A DNA stretch of 64,000 nucleotides from Nematostella vectensis (Eukaryota > Cnidaria > Anthozoa > Actiniaria > Edwardsiidae). The stretch is from assembly GCF_932526225.1 (NCBI RefSeq), contig NC_064040.1, positions 2,509,894-2,573,893 of the forward strand, in the 5' to 3' direction. The notes beneath the pieces were generated by a model. The model did no database searches. It saw nothing but the letters and a program-made list of their open reading frames with translations, and was not told the origin of the DNA. Position numbers and translations under genes: made by a program. Below are positions 25,401 through 37,113 of this stretch, one piece after another (position 1 is the first letter of the stretch; each line of letters begins with the position of its first letter).

Positions 25401-27501
25401 GCCAGTCATCGTACAAGGGCACTGCTTCCCTTGTTGGGTGTGGTCCGTCATGACACAGGGGCACTGGTTCCCTTGTTGGGTGGGGCCAGTCATGATACAG
25501 GGGCACTGGTTCCCTTGTTGGGTGGGGTCAGTCATCGTACAAGGGCACTGCTTCCCTTGTAGGGTGGGGCCAGCCATGTTACAGGGGCACTGGTTCCCTT
25601 GCTGGGTGTGATTCCTGGAATACATCCACATTTGGGGGATGAAACCATCCAAATCCACTACAAATGTCTGCTGCCAAAATCGTGTTCTGAATCTACAGAT
25701 GATTTTCAATGCAGAGCCCACTTTTATACTGTCAATGGCTTGCTGTTTTTCAGAGGGAAGGGGAGGTGAGAATCTGATATCTCCATCTTTCAGTATGGAA
25801 AGAGGAACTGTTATTATGACATAATCTACATGTATGGGCTTCCCGTCTTGGTTGATGAGAATGACTGAACTTGATTGATCATCTGAAAAAGATAAGAAAA
25901 TGTCAGTCTAAATGTGAATGTACAAGAAAATATAGCTGGGGCTGCTTGCATGCAGATCTTACATAAAGCAATGATAAACCTTGTTAAGCATAGGCTTCTA
26001 AGTATCCTTGATGATACCTTCCAAGATAACTTGTTTCACTTGCCAGTTCAGTTTCTTATCCACTTTTTCACACTTTTCCAGATAGTAATCTTTCAGCAGA
26101 GAGTAGGAACCCTCTAGCCTAGAAAAATATAAAGTATGTATGAATATAAAGTATGTATGAATTTATTGACTAATGTCACAACTTAAAAATAATCAAAAGG
26201 GAAATTTCTTATACCAACAAAAGGGCAGACATATAGCATACAGACGAATTAGAGGATAAATGTTCATTTGTTTTCTTATTATTCCCCTCATATCAATGGG
26301 AGGGGTCAAATTGTCATGTTTTTTATTTCTCATTACTCTATGAAAATGGTGTGAAATTTACATGTTTCTTTTCTTATTAGTCTACCTCATATTAACAGTG
26401 CCCCACTCCTTGAAAGAGCTTTCTTTTTGTCTCCTCTCAGCTAAACCATAATATGTAAATGTTCCACCACGGCTTTGTACATCAAAATTATCCAAAAAAC
26501 GTAACGCAACATCACTGAGGCCTTGGTCACACAATCTCTGGTACAGAAAGTCTGTGCCTTGATCCTCATTTGCGGCTAAAAGTTTTTTAAATTCATTCAG
26601 ACAAGCAGAAATTTCTGGGTGCTCTGCTCCCAAACAAGGGTATGATTTGCCATCAACATACACCAATGCATCCAGCAAGTTTTCCCTATGAACCTGTAAC
26701 AAGCAAAGGTTAAATCAATAGGCATAATACACTTCTAGAGAGGAAACCGTGAATAAACCTGTAAATGGAAATTCACGGAAAATTCACCGGTTTCTAACAA
26801 GGAAATTCACAGGTTTCTTCAGGAAATTCAAAATTGAAAATAATGAAATTTAAGACTGGAGGCATGATAGACCAAAATGTGACATGGGGGGGGGGGGGGG
26901 GGGGGGGCGCAGTTCCACCACTTTTTGTGACCAAAACAAGTCAAGTACTATGATTTATTCCTTTTTCATTTCTCAATATTTTATTTTCTTTTTTTTCAAT
27001 TTCAGCCCCCCTCTTTTCAACATGCTCCGCGGTCCCTGGCTTTCCCTGGAAACATGCCTTTTATCTGTTACCTTCCAGCTTTGTTTCCTTGCTATGTCGT
27101 TTAGTATAGTTCTATCTCCATGAATGAATTCAGCTCCCAAATCAACAGGTGCAAACCCAGGAAAGGGCAAGGCTTGCATAACCCGGCCACCTTTAATAAA
27201 CATATATACAATGTTAGTCATGTTTTTAGCCAAATGAGGTTAGGGGGAGTCTAAAATAAAAAATGCAAAACCTAACCCTAATCTTAACCACAATAACCCT
27301 TTAGCATGGACAAGGTCTGCAGGATTTAAATATATACATATATATACATATCTTTTAACCAAAATACTACTTTTTACCAAAATAGTCAGCAGCCTCTAGA
27401 AGCTTGACGTCAAATCCTTTATCAATAAGGGAGGCAGCGGCAGCTAGACCGGCCACACCCCCTCCAACCACTGCAACGGTGAAAGAGCCTGATGGCTTCA
27501 T
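22477..27501 (-). CDS. Flavin-containing amine oxidase, copy A, with Cys-Pro-Cys repeat insert and one in-frame stop
   Basis: Predicted FAD-dependent oxidase of the polyamine/monoamine oxidase family, which oxidises C-N bonds of amines. Coding exons, minus strand: 27,501-27,378; 27,190-27,072; 26,693-26,386; 26,118-26,018; 25,882-23,464; 22,771-22,477. All junctions are GT-AG and phases agree. Exon 1 has the dinucleotide-binding motif VAVVGGGVAGLAAAASLI; the exon 1/2 junction makes FGGRV; exon 2 has VDLGAEFIHG. Exon 5 has DYVIITVPLSIL and VGSALKIICRF, whose Lys matches the conserved active-site Lys of the family. Exon 6 has YVRGGYSSPT and GRLFFAGEATN, the C-terminal FAD motif. Exon 5 carries about 48 units of a 42-bp coding repeat between PQMWMYSRN and CHVVVGFMTADKAA. 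One unit has TGC changed to TGA (24,455-24,453), which would stop the protein after about 693 residues, before the second FAD motif. The ATG follows a possible acceptor (CAG/GTATG), so a 5' non-coding exon may exist. Confidence 0.85.
23582..25609 (-). repeat. 42-bp coding minisatellite inside amine oxidase copy A
   Basis: About 48 head-to-tail units of exactly 42 bp. On the coding strand they encode GNQCPCNMAGPTQQ-type 14-mers. Common variants are N/K before Q, CPCIM and CPCVM, and A/T or G/D changes. The units nearest the C-terminal flank are divergent (QCHYNM). I saw no indel in the array, unlike the non-coding satellites of this locus. The other frames are also open on both strands (the plus-strand frame runs about 738 codons) as a by-product of the 42-bp period. 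Confidence 0.95.
26880..26910. repeat. Poly-G run in amine oxidase intron 2
   Basis: A run of about 20 consecutive G on the plus strand within the intron between the second and third coding exons. The corresponding run at 57,716-57,740 differs in length and flank, so this is a fast-changing mononucleotide tract. Confidence 0.85.
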
Positions 27502-28439
27502 ACCTGATTTGGTGAAATGAAAGTTATTAATATATAATGTAAATAATCACTTTAACTGGCATCCAAACTTAAAGCATGACAATTTTTTCACATTTGCGAT
27601 TTCATTAAACATGTCTTTGATGCAATCATGCTTGTTTTATAAAGAATCTGTCATTCTGGGTGCTTTTTTTTCTCATTTTTTTTTCTGTAAAAAAATCCCC
27701 CCCCCCCCCCCACAAAAAAGGATTTCGAGGCCAGCAAATACGGCCCTGCAAAGACCAGTCCCAGCTGTCAAATTCATTTGTTGGACGCATGCTTATTTAC
27801 AAGTGATTGAGGCCAGATGAACAAAAGTCAGATGTTGGCTAGAAATCACTGCGTCACAATAAAATGCTTTGGTTAATTTAATTTTGAATAATAATTTTGA
27901 AGTTTTCTTGCATGCGAATGATACGTTGTATTAAAACAATGCAAACAATAAAAAAGTAGTGGCTAATCGAACCGAGAGTGTAGTTTCGCGCGCTCGTTTG
28001 ACAAAAAGACAAAGCAAAGGTTGGCAAAGTTGTTTCAACATGACATGGAACAAAACAACTACTACAGTGTGCTTTGTAATGCAATTATCCAAAACGATAC
28101 AAGCGCTTTGTTGCATCATTCGAAATTGAAAGCTCAATCTAAACATGGATCATTAAAGCGGTTACATATCTTATGCCGCACATTAAAACTTCACAAACCT
28201 GGTCTGCTATTTACTTTGTAGCGACGGCCAAAATCGCAATAAACGGAAACCTTCTAGTTTTGATGATACGCCATACACTCGAGATTCATAAGTCCACAGG
28301 CAGCCCAAGCTCTAGGCCTGTGGAATAATAAATAAAAGTGTGAAGTCATTTAAATTTGTGGAAACTGGCCCAACTAAGAAGAAATTATGAATAAGAGCAA
28401 CGTCTCAACGTTTTGACAAGGGAGACTATACGATAAGAG
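27502..28439. other. Upstream region of amine oxidase copy A
   Basis: About 900 bp between the predicted start codon and the 23-bp satellite. It has a poly-C run near 27,698-27,712 and a CpG-containing stretch (TTCGCGCGCTCGTTTGAC, about 27,984-28,001) that may be the minus-strand promoter. A 66-codon plus-strand open frame (28,021-28,221) is conserved in the second unit (58,848-59,048), but the whole region is equally conserved and no domain is recognised, so it is not called as a gene. Confidence 0.45.
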
Positions 28440-31400
28440 GGCAGTATCCACTACATAAAACTGGCAGTATCCACTACATAAAACTGGCACTATCCACTAC
28501 ATGAAACTGGCAGTATCCACTACATAAAACTGGCAGTATCCACTACATGAAACTGGCGGTATCCACTATATAAAACTGGCAGTATCCACTACATGAAACT
28601 GGCGGTATCCACTACATAAAACTGGCGGTATCCACTATATAAAACTGGCAGTATCCACCACATGAAACTGGCAGTATCCACTACATGAAACTGGCAGTAT
28701 CCACTACATAAAACTGGCAGTATCCACTACATGAAACTGGCGGTATCCACTATATAAAACTGGCAGTATCCACTACATGAAACTGGCAGTATCCACTACA
28801 TAAAACTGGCAGTATCCACTACATGAAACTGGCACTATCCACTACATGAAACTGGCGGTATCCACTATATAAAACTGGCAGTATCCACTACATGAAACTG
28901 GCAGTATCCACTACATGAAACTGGCAGTATCCACTACATAAAACTGGCAGTATCCACTACATAAAACTGGCACTATCCACTACATGAAACTGGCACTATC
29001 CACTACATGAAACTGGCGGTATCCACTATATAAAACTGGCAGTATCCACTACATGAAACTGGCAGTATCCACTACATGAAACTGGCAGTATCCACTACAT
29101 GAAACTGGCAGTATCCACTACATGAAACTGGCAGTATCCACTACATGAAACTGGCAGTATCCACTACATGAAACTGGCACTATCCACTACATGAAACTGG
29201 CACTATCCACTACATAAAACTGGCAGTATCCACTACATGAAACTGGCGGTATCCACTATATAAAACTGGCAGTATCCACTACATGAAACTGGCAGTATCC
29301 ACTACATAAAACTGGCAGTATCCACTACATGAAACTGGCGGTATCCACTATATAAAACTGGCAGTATCCACTACATGAAACTGGCGGTATCCACTACATA
29401 AAACTGGCAGTATCCACTACATGAAACTGGCGGTATCCACTATATAAAACTGGCAGTATCCACTACATGAAACTGGCAGTATCCACTACATAAAACTGGC
29501 AGTATCCACTACATAAAACTGGCGGTATCCACTATATAAAACTGGCAGTATCCACTACATGAAACTGGCAGTATCCACTACATGAAACTGGCAGTATCCA
29601 CTACATAAAACTGGCAGTATCCACTACATGAAACTGGCGGTATCCACTATATAAAACTGGCAGTATCCACTACATGAAACTGGCAGTATCCACTACATAA
29701 AACTGGCAGTATCCACTACATGAAACTGGCAGTATCCACTACATGAAACTGGCGGTATCCACTATATAAAACTGGCAGTATCCACTACATGAAACTGGCA
29801 GTATCCACTACATGAAACTGGCAGTATCCACTACATAAAACTGGCAGTATCCACTACATGAAACTGGCAGTATCCACTACATGAAACTGGCAGTATCCAC
29901 TACATGAAACTGGCAGTATCCACTACATAAAACTGGCAGTATCCACTACATAAAACTGGCAGTATCCACTACATGAAACTTGCAGTATCCACTACATGAA
30001 ACTGGCAGTATCCACTACATGAAACTGGCAGTATCCACTACATGAAACTGGCAGTATCCACTACATGAAACTGGCAGTATCCACTACATGAAACTGGCAG
30101 TATCCACTACATGAAACTGGCAGTATCCACTACATGAAACTGGCAGTATCCACTACATGAAACTGGCAGTATCCACTACATGAAACTGGCACTATCCACT
30201 ACATGAAACTGGAACTATCCACTACATGAAACTGGCAGTATCCACTACATGAAACTGGCACTATCCACTACATGAAACTGGCAGTATCCACTACATAAAA
30301 CTGGCAGTATCCACTACATAAAACTGGCAGTATCCACTACATAAAACTGGCAGTATCCACTACATGAAACTGGCAGTATCCACTACATGAAACTGGCAGT
30401 ATCCACTACATGAAACTGGCACTATCCACTACATGAAACTGAAACTATCCACTACATGAAACTGGCACTATCCACTACATGAAACTGGCAGTATCCACTA
30501 CATAAAACTGGCAGTATCCACTACATGAAACTGGCAGTATCCACTACATGAAACTGGCAGTATCCACTACATGAAACTGGCACTATCCACTACATAAAAC
30601 TGGCAGTATCCACTACATGAAACTGGCAGTATCCACTACATGAAACTGGCACTATCCACTACATGAAACTGGCAGTATCCACTACATGAAACTGGCAGTA
30701 TCCACTACATAAAACTGGCAGTATCCACTACATGAAACTGGCAGTATCCACTACATGAAACTGGCAGTATCCACTACATGAAACTGGCAGTATCCACTAC
30801 ATGAAACTGGCAGTATCTACTACATGAAACTGGCAGTATCCACTACATGAAACTGGCAGTATCCACAACATAAAACTGGCAGTATCCACTACATAAAACT
30901 GGTAGTATCCACTACATGAAACTGGCAGTATCCACTACATGAAACTGGCAGTATCCACTACATGAAACTGGAACTATCCACTACATGAAACTGGCACTAT
31001 CCACTACATGAAACTGGCAGTATCCACTACATGAAACTGGCAGTATCCACTACATGAAACTGGCAGTATCCACTACATGAAACTGGAACTATCCACTACA
31101 TGAAACTGGCACTATCCACTACATAAAACTGGCAGTATCCACTACATGAAACTGGCACTATCCACTACATGAAACTGGCAGTATCCACTACATGAAACTG
31201 GCAGTATCTACTACATGAAACTGGCAGTATCCACTACATAAAACTGGCAGTATCCACTACATGAAACTGGCACTATCCACTACATGAAACTGGCAGTATC
31301 CACTACATGAAACTGGCAGTATCCACTACATGAAACTGGCAGTATCCACTACATGAAACTGGCAGTATCCACTACATGAAACTGGCAGTATCCACTACAT

Positions 31401-34311
31401 GAAACTGGCACTATCCACTACATGAAACTGGCAGTATCCACTACATGAAACTGGCACTATCCACTACATGAAACTGGCAGTATCCACTACATGAAACTGG
31501 CAGTATCCACTACATGAAACTGGCAGTATCCACTACATAAAACTGGCACTATCCACTACATGAAACTGGCAGTATCCACTACATGAAACTGGAACTATCC
31601 ACTACATGAAACTGGCACTATCCACTACATGAAACTGGCAGTATCCACTACATAAAACTGGCAGTATCCACTACATGAAACTGGCAGTATCCACTACATG
31701 AAACTGGCACTATCCACTACATGAAACTGGCACTATCCACTACATAAAACTGGCAGTATCCACTACATGAAACTGGCACTATCCACTACATAAAACTGGC
31801 AGTATCCACTACATGAAACTGGCACTATCCACTACATGAAACTGGCAGTATCCACTACATGAAACTGGCAGTATCCACTACATGAAACTGGCACTATCCA
31901 CTACATGAAACTGGAACTATCCACTACATGAAACTGGCAGTATCCACTACATGAAACTGGCACTATCCACTACATGAAACTGGCAGTATCCACTACAAAA
32001 ACTGGCAGTATCCACTACATAAAACTGGCAGTATCCACTACATAAAACTGGCAGTATCCACTACATGAAACTGGCAGTATCCACTACATGAAACTGGCAG
32101 TATCCACTACATGAAACTGGCACTATCCACTACATGAAACTGGAACTATCCACTACATGAAACTGGCACTATCCACTACATGAAACTGGCAGTATCCACT
32201 ACATAAAACTGGCAGTATCCACTACATGAAACTGGCAGTATCCACTACATGAAACTGGCAGTATCCACTACATGAAACTGGCACTATCCACTACATAAAA
32301 CTGGCAGTATCCACTACATGAAACTGGCAGTATCCACTACATGAAACTGGCACTATCCACTACATGAAACTGGCAGTATCCACTACATGAAACTGGCAGT
32401 ATCCACTACATAAAACTGGCAGTATCCACTACATGAAACTGGCAGTATCCACTACATGAAACTGGCAGTATCCACTACATGAAACTGGCAGTATCCACTA
32501 CATGAAACTGGCAGTATCTACTACATGAAACTGGCAGTATCCACTACATGAAACTGGCAGTATCCACAACATAAAACTGGCAGTATCCACTACATAAAAC
32601 TGGTAGTATCCACTACATGAAACTGGCAGTATCCACTACATGAAACTGGCAGTATCCACTACATGAAACTGGAACTATCCACTACATGAAACTGGCACTA
32701 TCCACTACATGAAACTGGCAGTATCCACTACATGAAACTGGCAGTATCCACTACATGAAACTGGCAGTATCCACTACATGAAACTGGAACTATCCACTAC
32801 ATGAAACTGGCAGTATCCACTACATGAAACTGGCAGTATCCACTACATGAAACTGGCAGTATCCACTACATGAAACTGGAACTATCCACTACATGAAACT
32901 GGCACTATCCACTACATAAAACTGGCAGTATCCACTACATGAAACTGGCACTATCCACTACATGAAACTGGCAGTATCCACTACATGAAACTGGCAGTAT
33001 CTACTACATGAAACTGGCAGTATCCACTACATAAAACTGGCAGTATCCACTACATGAAACTGGCACTATCCACTACATGAAACTGGCAGTATCCACTACA
33101 TGAAACTGGCAGTATCCACTACATGAAACTGGCAGTATCCACTACATGAAACTGGCAGTATCCACTACATGAAACTGGCAGTATCCACTACATGAAACTG
33201 GCACTATCCACTACATGAAACTGGCAGTATCCACTACATGAAACTGGCACTATCCACTACATGAAACTGGCAGTATCCACTACATGAAACTGGCAGTATC
33301 CACTACATGAAACTGGCAGTATCCACTACATAAAACTGGCACTATCCACTACATGAAACTGGCAGTATCCACTACATGAAACTGGAACTATCCACTACAT
33401 GAAACTGGCACTATCCACTACATGAAACTGGCAGTATCCACTACATAAAACTGGCAGTATCCACTACATGAAACTGGCAGTATCCACTACATGAAACTGG
33501 CACTATCCACTACATGAAACTGGCACTATCCACTACATAAAACTGGCAGTATCCACTACATGAAACTGGCACTATCCACTACATAAAACTGGCAGTATCC
33601 ACTACATGAAACTGGCACTATCCACTACATGAAACTGGCAGTATCCACTACATGAAACTGGCAGTATCCACTACATAAAACTGGCAGTATCCACTACATG
33701 AAACTGGCAGTATCCACTACATGAAACTGGCAGTATCCACTACATGAAACTGGCAGTATCCACTACATGAAACTGGCAGTATCTACTACATGAAACTGGC
33801 AGTATCCACTACATGAAACTGGCAGTATCCACAACATAAAACTGGCAGTATCCACTACATAAAACTGGCAGTATCCACTACATGAAACTGGCAGTATCCA
33901 CTACATGAAACTGGCAGTATCCACTACATGAAACTGGAACTATCCACTACATGAAACTGGCACTATCCACTACATGAAACTGGCAGTATCCACTACATGA
34001 AACTGGCAGTATCCACTACATGAAACTGGCAGTATCCACTACATGAAACTGGAACTATCCACTACATGAAACTGGCACTATCCACTACATAAAACTGGCA
34101 GTATCCACTACATGAAACTGGCACTATCCACTACATGAAACTGGCAGTATCCACTACATGAAACTGGCAGTATCCACTACATGAAACTGGCAGTATCCAC
34201 TACATAAAACTGGCACTATCCACTACATGAAACTGGCAGTATCCACTACATGAAACTGGCAGTATCCACTACATGAAACTGGCAGTATCCACTACATGAA
34301 ACTGGCGGTAT
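28440..34311. repeat. 23-bp satellite array, large version (5.9 kb)
   Basis: About 255 tandem copies of a 23-bp unit with core CAGTATCCACTACATGAAAC and the TGG link. A few recurring variants occur: CAGTATCC/CACTATCC/CGGTATCC/AACTATCC and ATGAAAC/ATAAAAC. Rare variants recur at fixed offsets: TATCTACTAC near 30,813, 32,513 and 33,778, and CCACAACATAAAAC near 30,865, 32,565 and 33,831. These show block duplications of about 1.70 and 1.265 kb. CGGTATCC/TATATAAAAC units are confined to the left 1.5 kb. Because 23 is not a multiple of 3, no long frames form. The version in the second unit is about 2.5 kb. Confidence 0.97.
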
Positions 34312-34635
34312 CAGGCCCGTACCCAGGATTTTTCTTAGAGGGGGGGGGGGGTGCGAAATCCGAAAAAGTGGACCTAATTTTTCCGGGGGGGGGGGGGGGG
34401 GGGGGGGGGAGAGGGAGGCGCCTAAAAAAACAAAAAGGTTTTTTTTATGCCTTTGCAGTATCTCCACGGGACGTTTATTGTCGGACTTGGCTACATACCA
34501 GAGTGATCTAGCTTATGGAGGGGGGGGGGGGGGGGTATGATTTTTAGTTTTATCTACAAATAGCACATCTATTGAGAGCCAAAAGTGGACTTTCGGCCGT
34601 TGTGGGGGGGGGGGGGGAGGGGGGGTACGGGCCTG
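34312..34635. mobile_element. MITE (hAT-like) inserted in the 23-bp satellite, copy A
   Basis: Ends CAGGCCCGTACCC and, reverse-complemented, CAGGCCCGTACCC form a perfect terminal inverted repeat. The interior is mostly G-runs. The flanks are GGTAT (left) and AGTAT (right); in the second unit both flanks are AGTAT, indicating a 5-bp target duplication in the satellite unit. The element ends two repeat units before the array border, and those two units (34,636-34,673) continue the satellite after it. At 324 bp it is shorter than the copy at 61,814-62,184 (371 bp), which retains a longer right end. Confidence 0.75.
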
Positions 34636-34673
34636 AGTATCCACTACATAAAAATGGCAGTGTCCACTACATG

Positions 34674-35219
34674 AAAGCTATATATGGGAGGATTTTTTTC
34701 TCCTTGCTCTTCGCATCTAGAGATAAGATGGATTTTGCCTCTTTTTGATAAGATGGATTTTGATTTTCGACTAGGACATGTGAAATGTTAAGTACGCGCA
34801 CCCTCCTGTGTACGGACCTGTCCGGATAGCAGTTGGTAGAACGATAGGATAATCACGTCCGTCTACTTCTATAGAGCCCCTTTAGTAGATTTGATTTAGA
34901 TGTATATGCTCTTTAAGATAGACTATTTCAATAGTCCTATCGAAATACATGCTCTGAGAATTTCAATCCTCTTTTTTCTTATAATCAAGTCTGCTTTTAA
35001 AGCAATAAGGTCAATATTTCACCCATGCAAGCTAAAAAGTTAAATGGTATATTTAAAGGGTAAAAACTCCCTCCTCTCTACTCCTAGAAAAAAAATTGTG
35101 TGTCACAGAATTGTTAACGTGACATGTGCGTTGGGTGCGTGACACAAAATACGTCATCAAAAGTAATTAGCTCTAATTGCACATGCGCAGTGGACTTCCT
35201 CAAGGAAAAAGGGGAGAAA
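34674..35219. promoter_or_regulatory. Unique spacer and candidate upstream promoter
   Basis: Unique DNA after the satellite. Close to the candidate alternative first exon lie TACGTCAT (35,150-35,157, CREB/ATF-like) and ACATGCGCAG (35,181-35,190, NRF-1-like half site). The TACGTCATCAA motif is shared with the region in front of exon 1 at 37,055. Both sites are retained in the second unit (TACGTCAT at 62,710). The promoter call is an inference from motifs. Confidence 0.4.
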
Positions 35220-35235
35220 ATGGCAAGCGAAAAAG
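35220..35235 (+). CDS. Candidate alternative first coding exon of the coiled-coil gene (copy 2)
   Basis: A 16-bp exon, ATG to the donor AAAAAG/GTAAGC, encoding MASEK plus one base. It ends in phase 1, the same phase as exon 1 at 37,114-37,135 (MSGMDEK plus one base), so either could splice to exon 2 at 37,825. Upstream motifs resemble the exon-1 promoter. The second unit conserves it at 62,780-62,795 (MANEK), with two base changes in the exon and the donor intact. It could instead start a different transcript. Very short, so support is mainly the splice site, phase and context. Confidence 0.4.
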
Positions 35236-36504
35236 GTAAGCAATGATAGAATTTAAATGAAGTAGTATTTGGCCTTGATGTTTATGTAACTTCAAAAAAA
35301 ATAGAAGGGTTGGGGAGGGGTGGTGGACTCTCGTAGCCAAGAATCAGGAAATCTTATTACGAGGCAAGGAATATCTAAAAGGTTGCGCGCGCGTGGATAT
35401 TTTCATTTTTTGAAATATGTTTTATACAGCAAGCTATTAAAATGTTAAAAAATTATGCACAAAATGCTAGCACAAGAAGAAGTGGCATTATGGAGTTATG
35501 GAAATGGTCACTTTGTGACTTTATATGTGATTTTATTGTAAACATTTTTTAGAGGTTGCATTTGCTAAAATGTTAGCGTAGAAATATTTGCGCATCACCA
35601 CTTCAGTTTCGAACGCTCTTATACATGGCAAAAATATATAACTTTCCTTGATTCTATAAGGACTCTCGTAGATTTCTACAGTAGCGTCTTATCGTTAACG
35701 TAACGCCAAGATGAATTTAGTTCGGAAAATTCTACGTCGCAACATCATCAATCGCCAGAGAAGATTATTTTTGAAAATTCCTTGGCCGGCAGCTTTTCCT
35801 GTTTTAAAAAAAAATATGTGACTTGCAAACAAACGTTAAGTTATACGCAGTGAAACAATCAGTATACCCTCGATAAAAGGCAAAAAATATAATAATATTT
35901 ATAATATAATGGGTTTCCACGATAGAGGAATGAACCCATTTTGCGCGAAATGTATAGCTGGAAGCTTTATCAATTAATTTTGATTTTTTTTATCTGATTA
36001 CGAACTTAATCACTAAACGTACTAGTCAAACCGCCAAATAGGCAGATCACGTGCCGTGCTGCATCAATCTTTCCCCTTCTCCCGTCACTCCCTTCAAACG
36101 CAACTTCAAATGTTTGTGACTGGGTGAGTTACTATAGTCAGCATCTCACTGACTCAAACATAATCAAACTACATTTTTTAAAAAAATTCCCTACACCCTC
36201 AGCCCCCCCCCCTCCAACACACACACACACACATATTTTAAACCGAGAACGAAAAGCCCCGTAAACCAAAGGCGTAAAAAAGTGAAGCCATAAAGAAGCA
36301 CTGTAGTGAAAAAAAAAGTGAGAAAAAAAAAACGAGGAAAAATGAAGGAAAAAGTCCATTGAAAGAGAATCAAACCTCATCAACATCAAATCAAATGAAA
36401 AAAAACAGTAGACCATACTTCCAAACATGCGCTTAAACACCGTATGGCAGCTAAAGCTTTCCGGTTAGGCTGGAGATTTCGGCCTCAGCACCGCTATCTA
36501 GCGG
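35236..36504. other. Unique AT-rich spacer with (AC)n and A-rich tracts
   Basis: No exon with convincing splice sites was seen between the candidate first exon and 36,504. The region has a CpG-rich GCGCGCGCG at 35,384-35,393, a poly-C plus (AC)n tract near 36,204-36,232, and A-rich DNA to 36,420. Relative to the second unit it has an extra stretch of about 60 bp at 36,120-36,180. Confidence 0.5.
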
Positions 36505-36542
36505 ACTGCGTTTCATTAAAAAACTTTTTAATGAAACGCAGT
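36505..36542. repeat. Near-perfect 38-bp palindrome
   Basis: Two 18-bp arms, ACTGCGTTTCATTAAAAA and its exact reverse complement, are separated by AC. It lies about 600 bp upstream of exon 1. The window ends before the corresponding site in the second unit, so conservation cannot be judged. Confidence 0.9.
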
Positions 36543-36579
36543 AAGCGGGAATTCCGGCAAGCCAGCACTTGTGAATTTC

Positions 36580-36805
36580 GAGAGACCAGTTAGGGTTGTG
36601 TTTATATTTAGATCACATTCAAAAGCAATTGGGGGCCGGACCTCATGCTCCCATTGAATATCGTGGGGGAGACGGTAAGGGTACTGCGAAATCAGGGTCT
36701 TATTTTTGTCGGCTCTTTTTGTATTTTTGTTGTATATCTTTGACTGTGTATAAGTGTGGAGGAAGCCTCTAAATAAAAAGTAAATAAATAAAAATAGGTG
36801 ATGGG
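36580..36805 (+). mobile_element. Possible 3' tail of a non-LTR retroelement
   Basis: A non-repetitive stretch ends in an A-rich microsatellite-like tail (CTAAATAAAAAGTAAATAAATAAAA, here broken as CTAAATAAAAAG then TAAATAAATAAAAATAG, about 36,770-36,797). Short AATAAA-type tails are typical of some LINE and SINE families. No reverse transcriptase frame is present, and it could equally be a local A-rich tract or a poly(A) region of an older transcript. Confidence 0.25.
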
Positions 36806-37049
36806 GGGTTTTGCTTCATTTTTATCCTACTGCCAGTGCCCTGCGAAATGGATCCACCCGTATCGATTTAGAGGAAGTCTCTGTAGATATCTTGTCAAAT
36901 GGTAAATTCAGGATATAAGGTAGATAGTGATGTCTTTAAGCGTACCTCGCCCCAGGCGGCCTCTTTAGTCAGCTCCTCCTCCTTAGTCTTCAGTCATTGG
37001 CTTTTATAAGCGATTGGTCAGCGGTTATTTTAGTCACGCAATTAGGTTT

Positions 37050-37113
37050 TTCCGTACGTCATCAATCATAAGTAACTTGCACGCGCATTAGCCGGAAGTC
37101 ATAAGCCGTAGAA
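37050..37113 (+). promoter_or_regulatory. Core promoter region of the coiled-coil gene (copy 2)
   Basis: TACGTCAT (37,055-37,062, CREB/ATF-like) and CCGGAAGT (37,092-37,099, ETS-like) lie within 60 bp of the exon-1 ATG, without a TATA box. CRE and ETS motifs close to the start are typical of animal TATA-less housekeeping promoters. The same block with ATG is found, decayed, at 21,706-21,784 and 53,397-53,476. The function is an inference. Confidence 0.5.

Noticed and set aside
23346-25562. 738-codon plus-strand frame with GALVPLLGGASHVT repeats, and the plus-strand MLQGHWFPCWVGPA frames
   Set aside because: They are antisense or shifted readings of the 42-bp array. The minus frame is the one joined to conserved amine oxidase sequence with matching splice phases.
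27262-27300. Telomere-like CCTAACCCTAA
   Set aside because: Only about two imperfect units, too short to call an interstitial telomeric repeat.
28021-28221. 66-codon plus-strand frame conserved in both units
   Set aside because: The whole region is almost identical between units, so conservation carries no information. No domain, repeat or splice context supports it.
28440-34311. CRISPR-like or other spaced repeat array
   Set aside because: Units are directly contiguous with no unique spacers, and the surrounding genes have introns, so this is a eukaryotic satellite.
34800-34880. tRNA-like stretch (GGATAGCAGTTGGTAGAACG)
   Set aside because: It resembles a tRNA D-arm/A-box, but I found no B-box GGTTCGA equivalent and no acceptor stem pairing. 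At most it is an old tRNA-derived SINE fragment.
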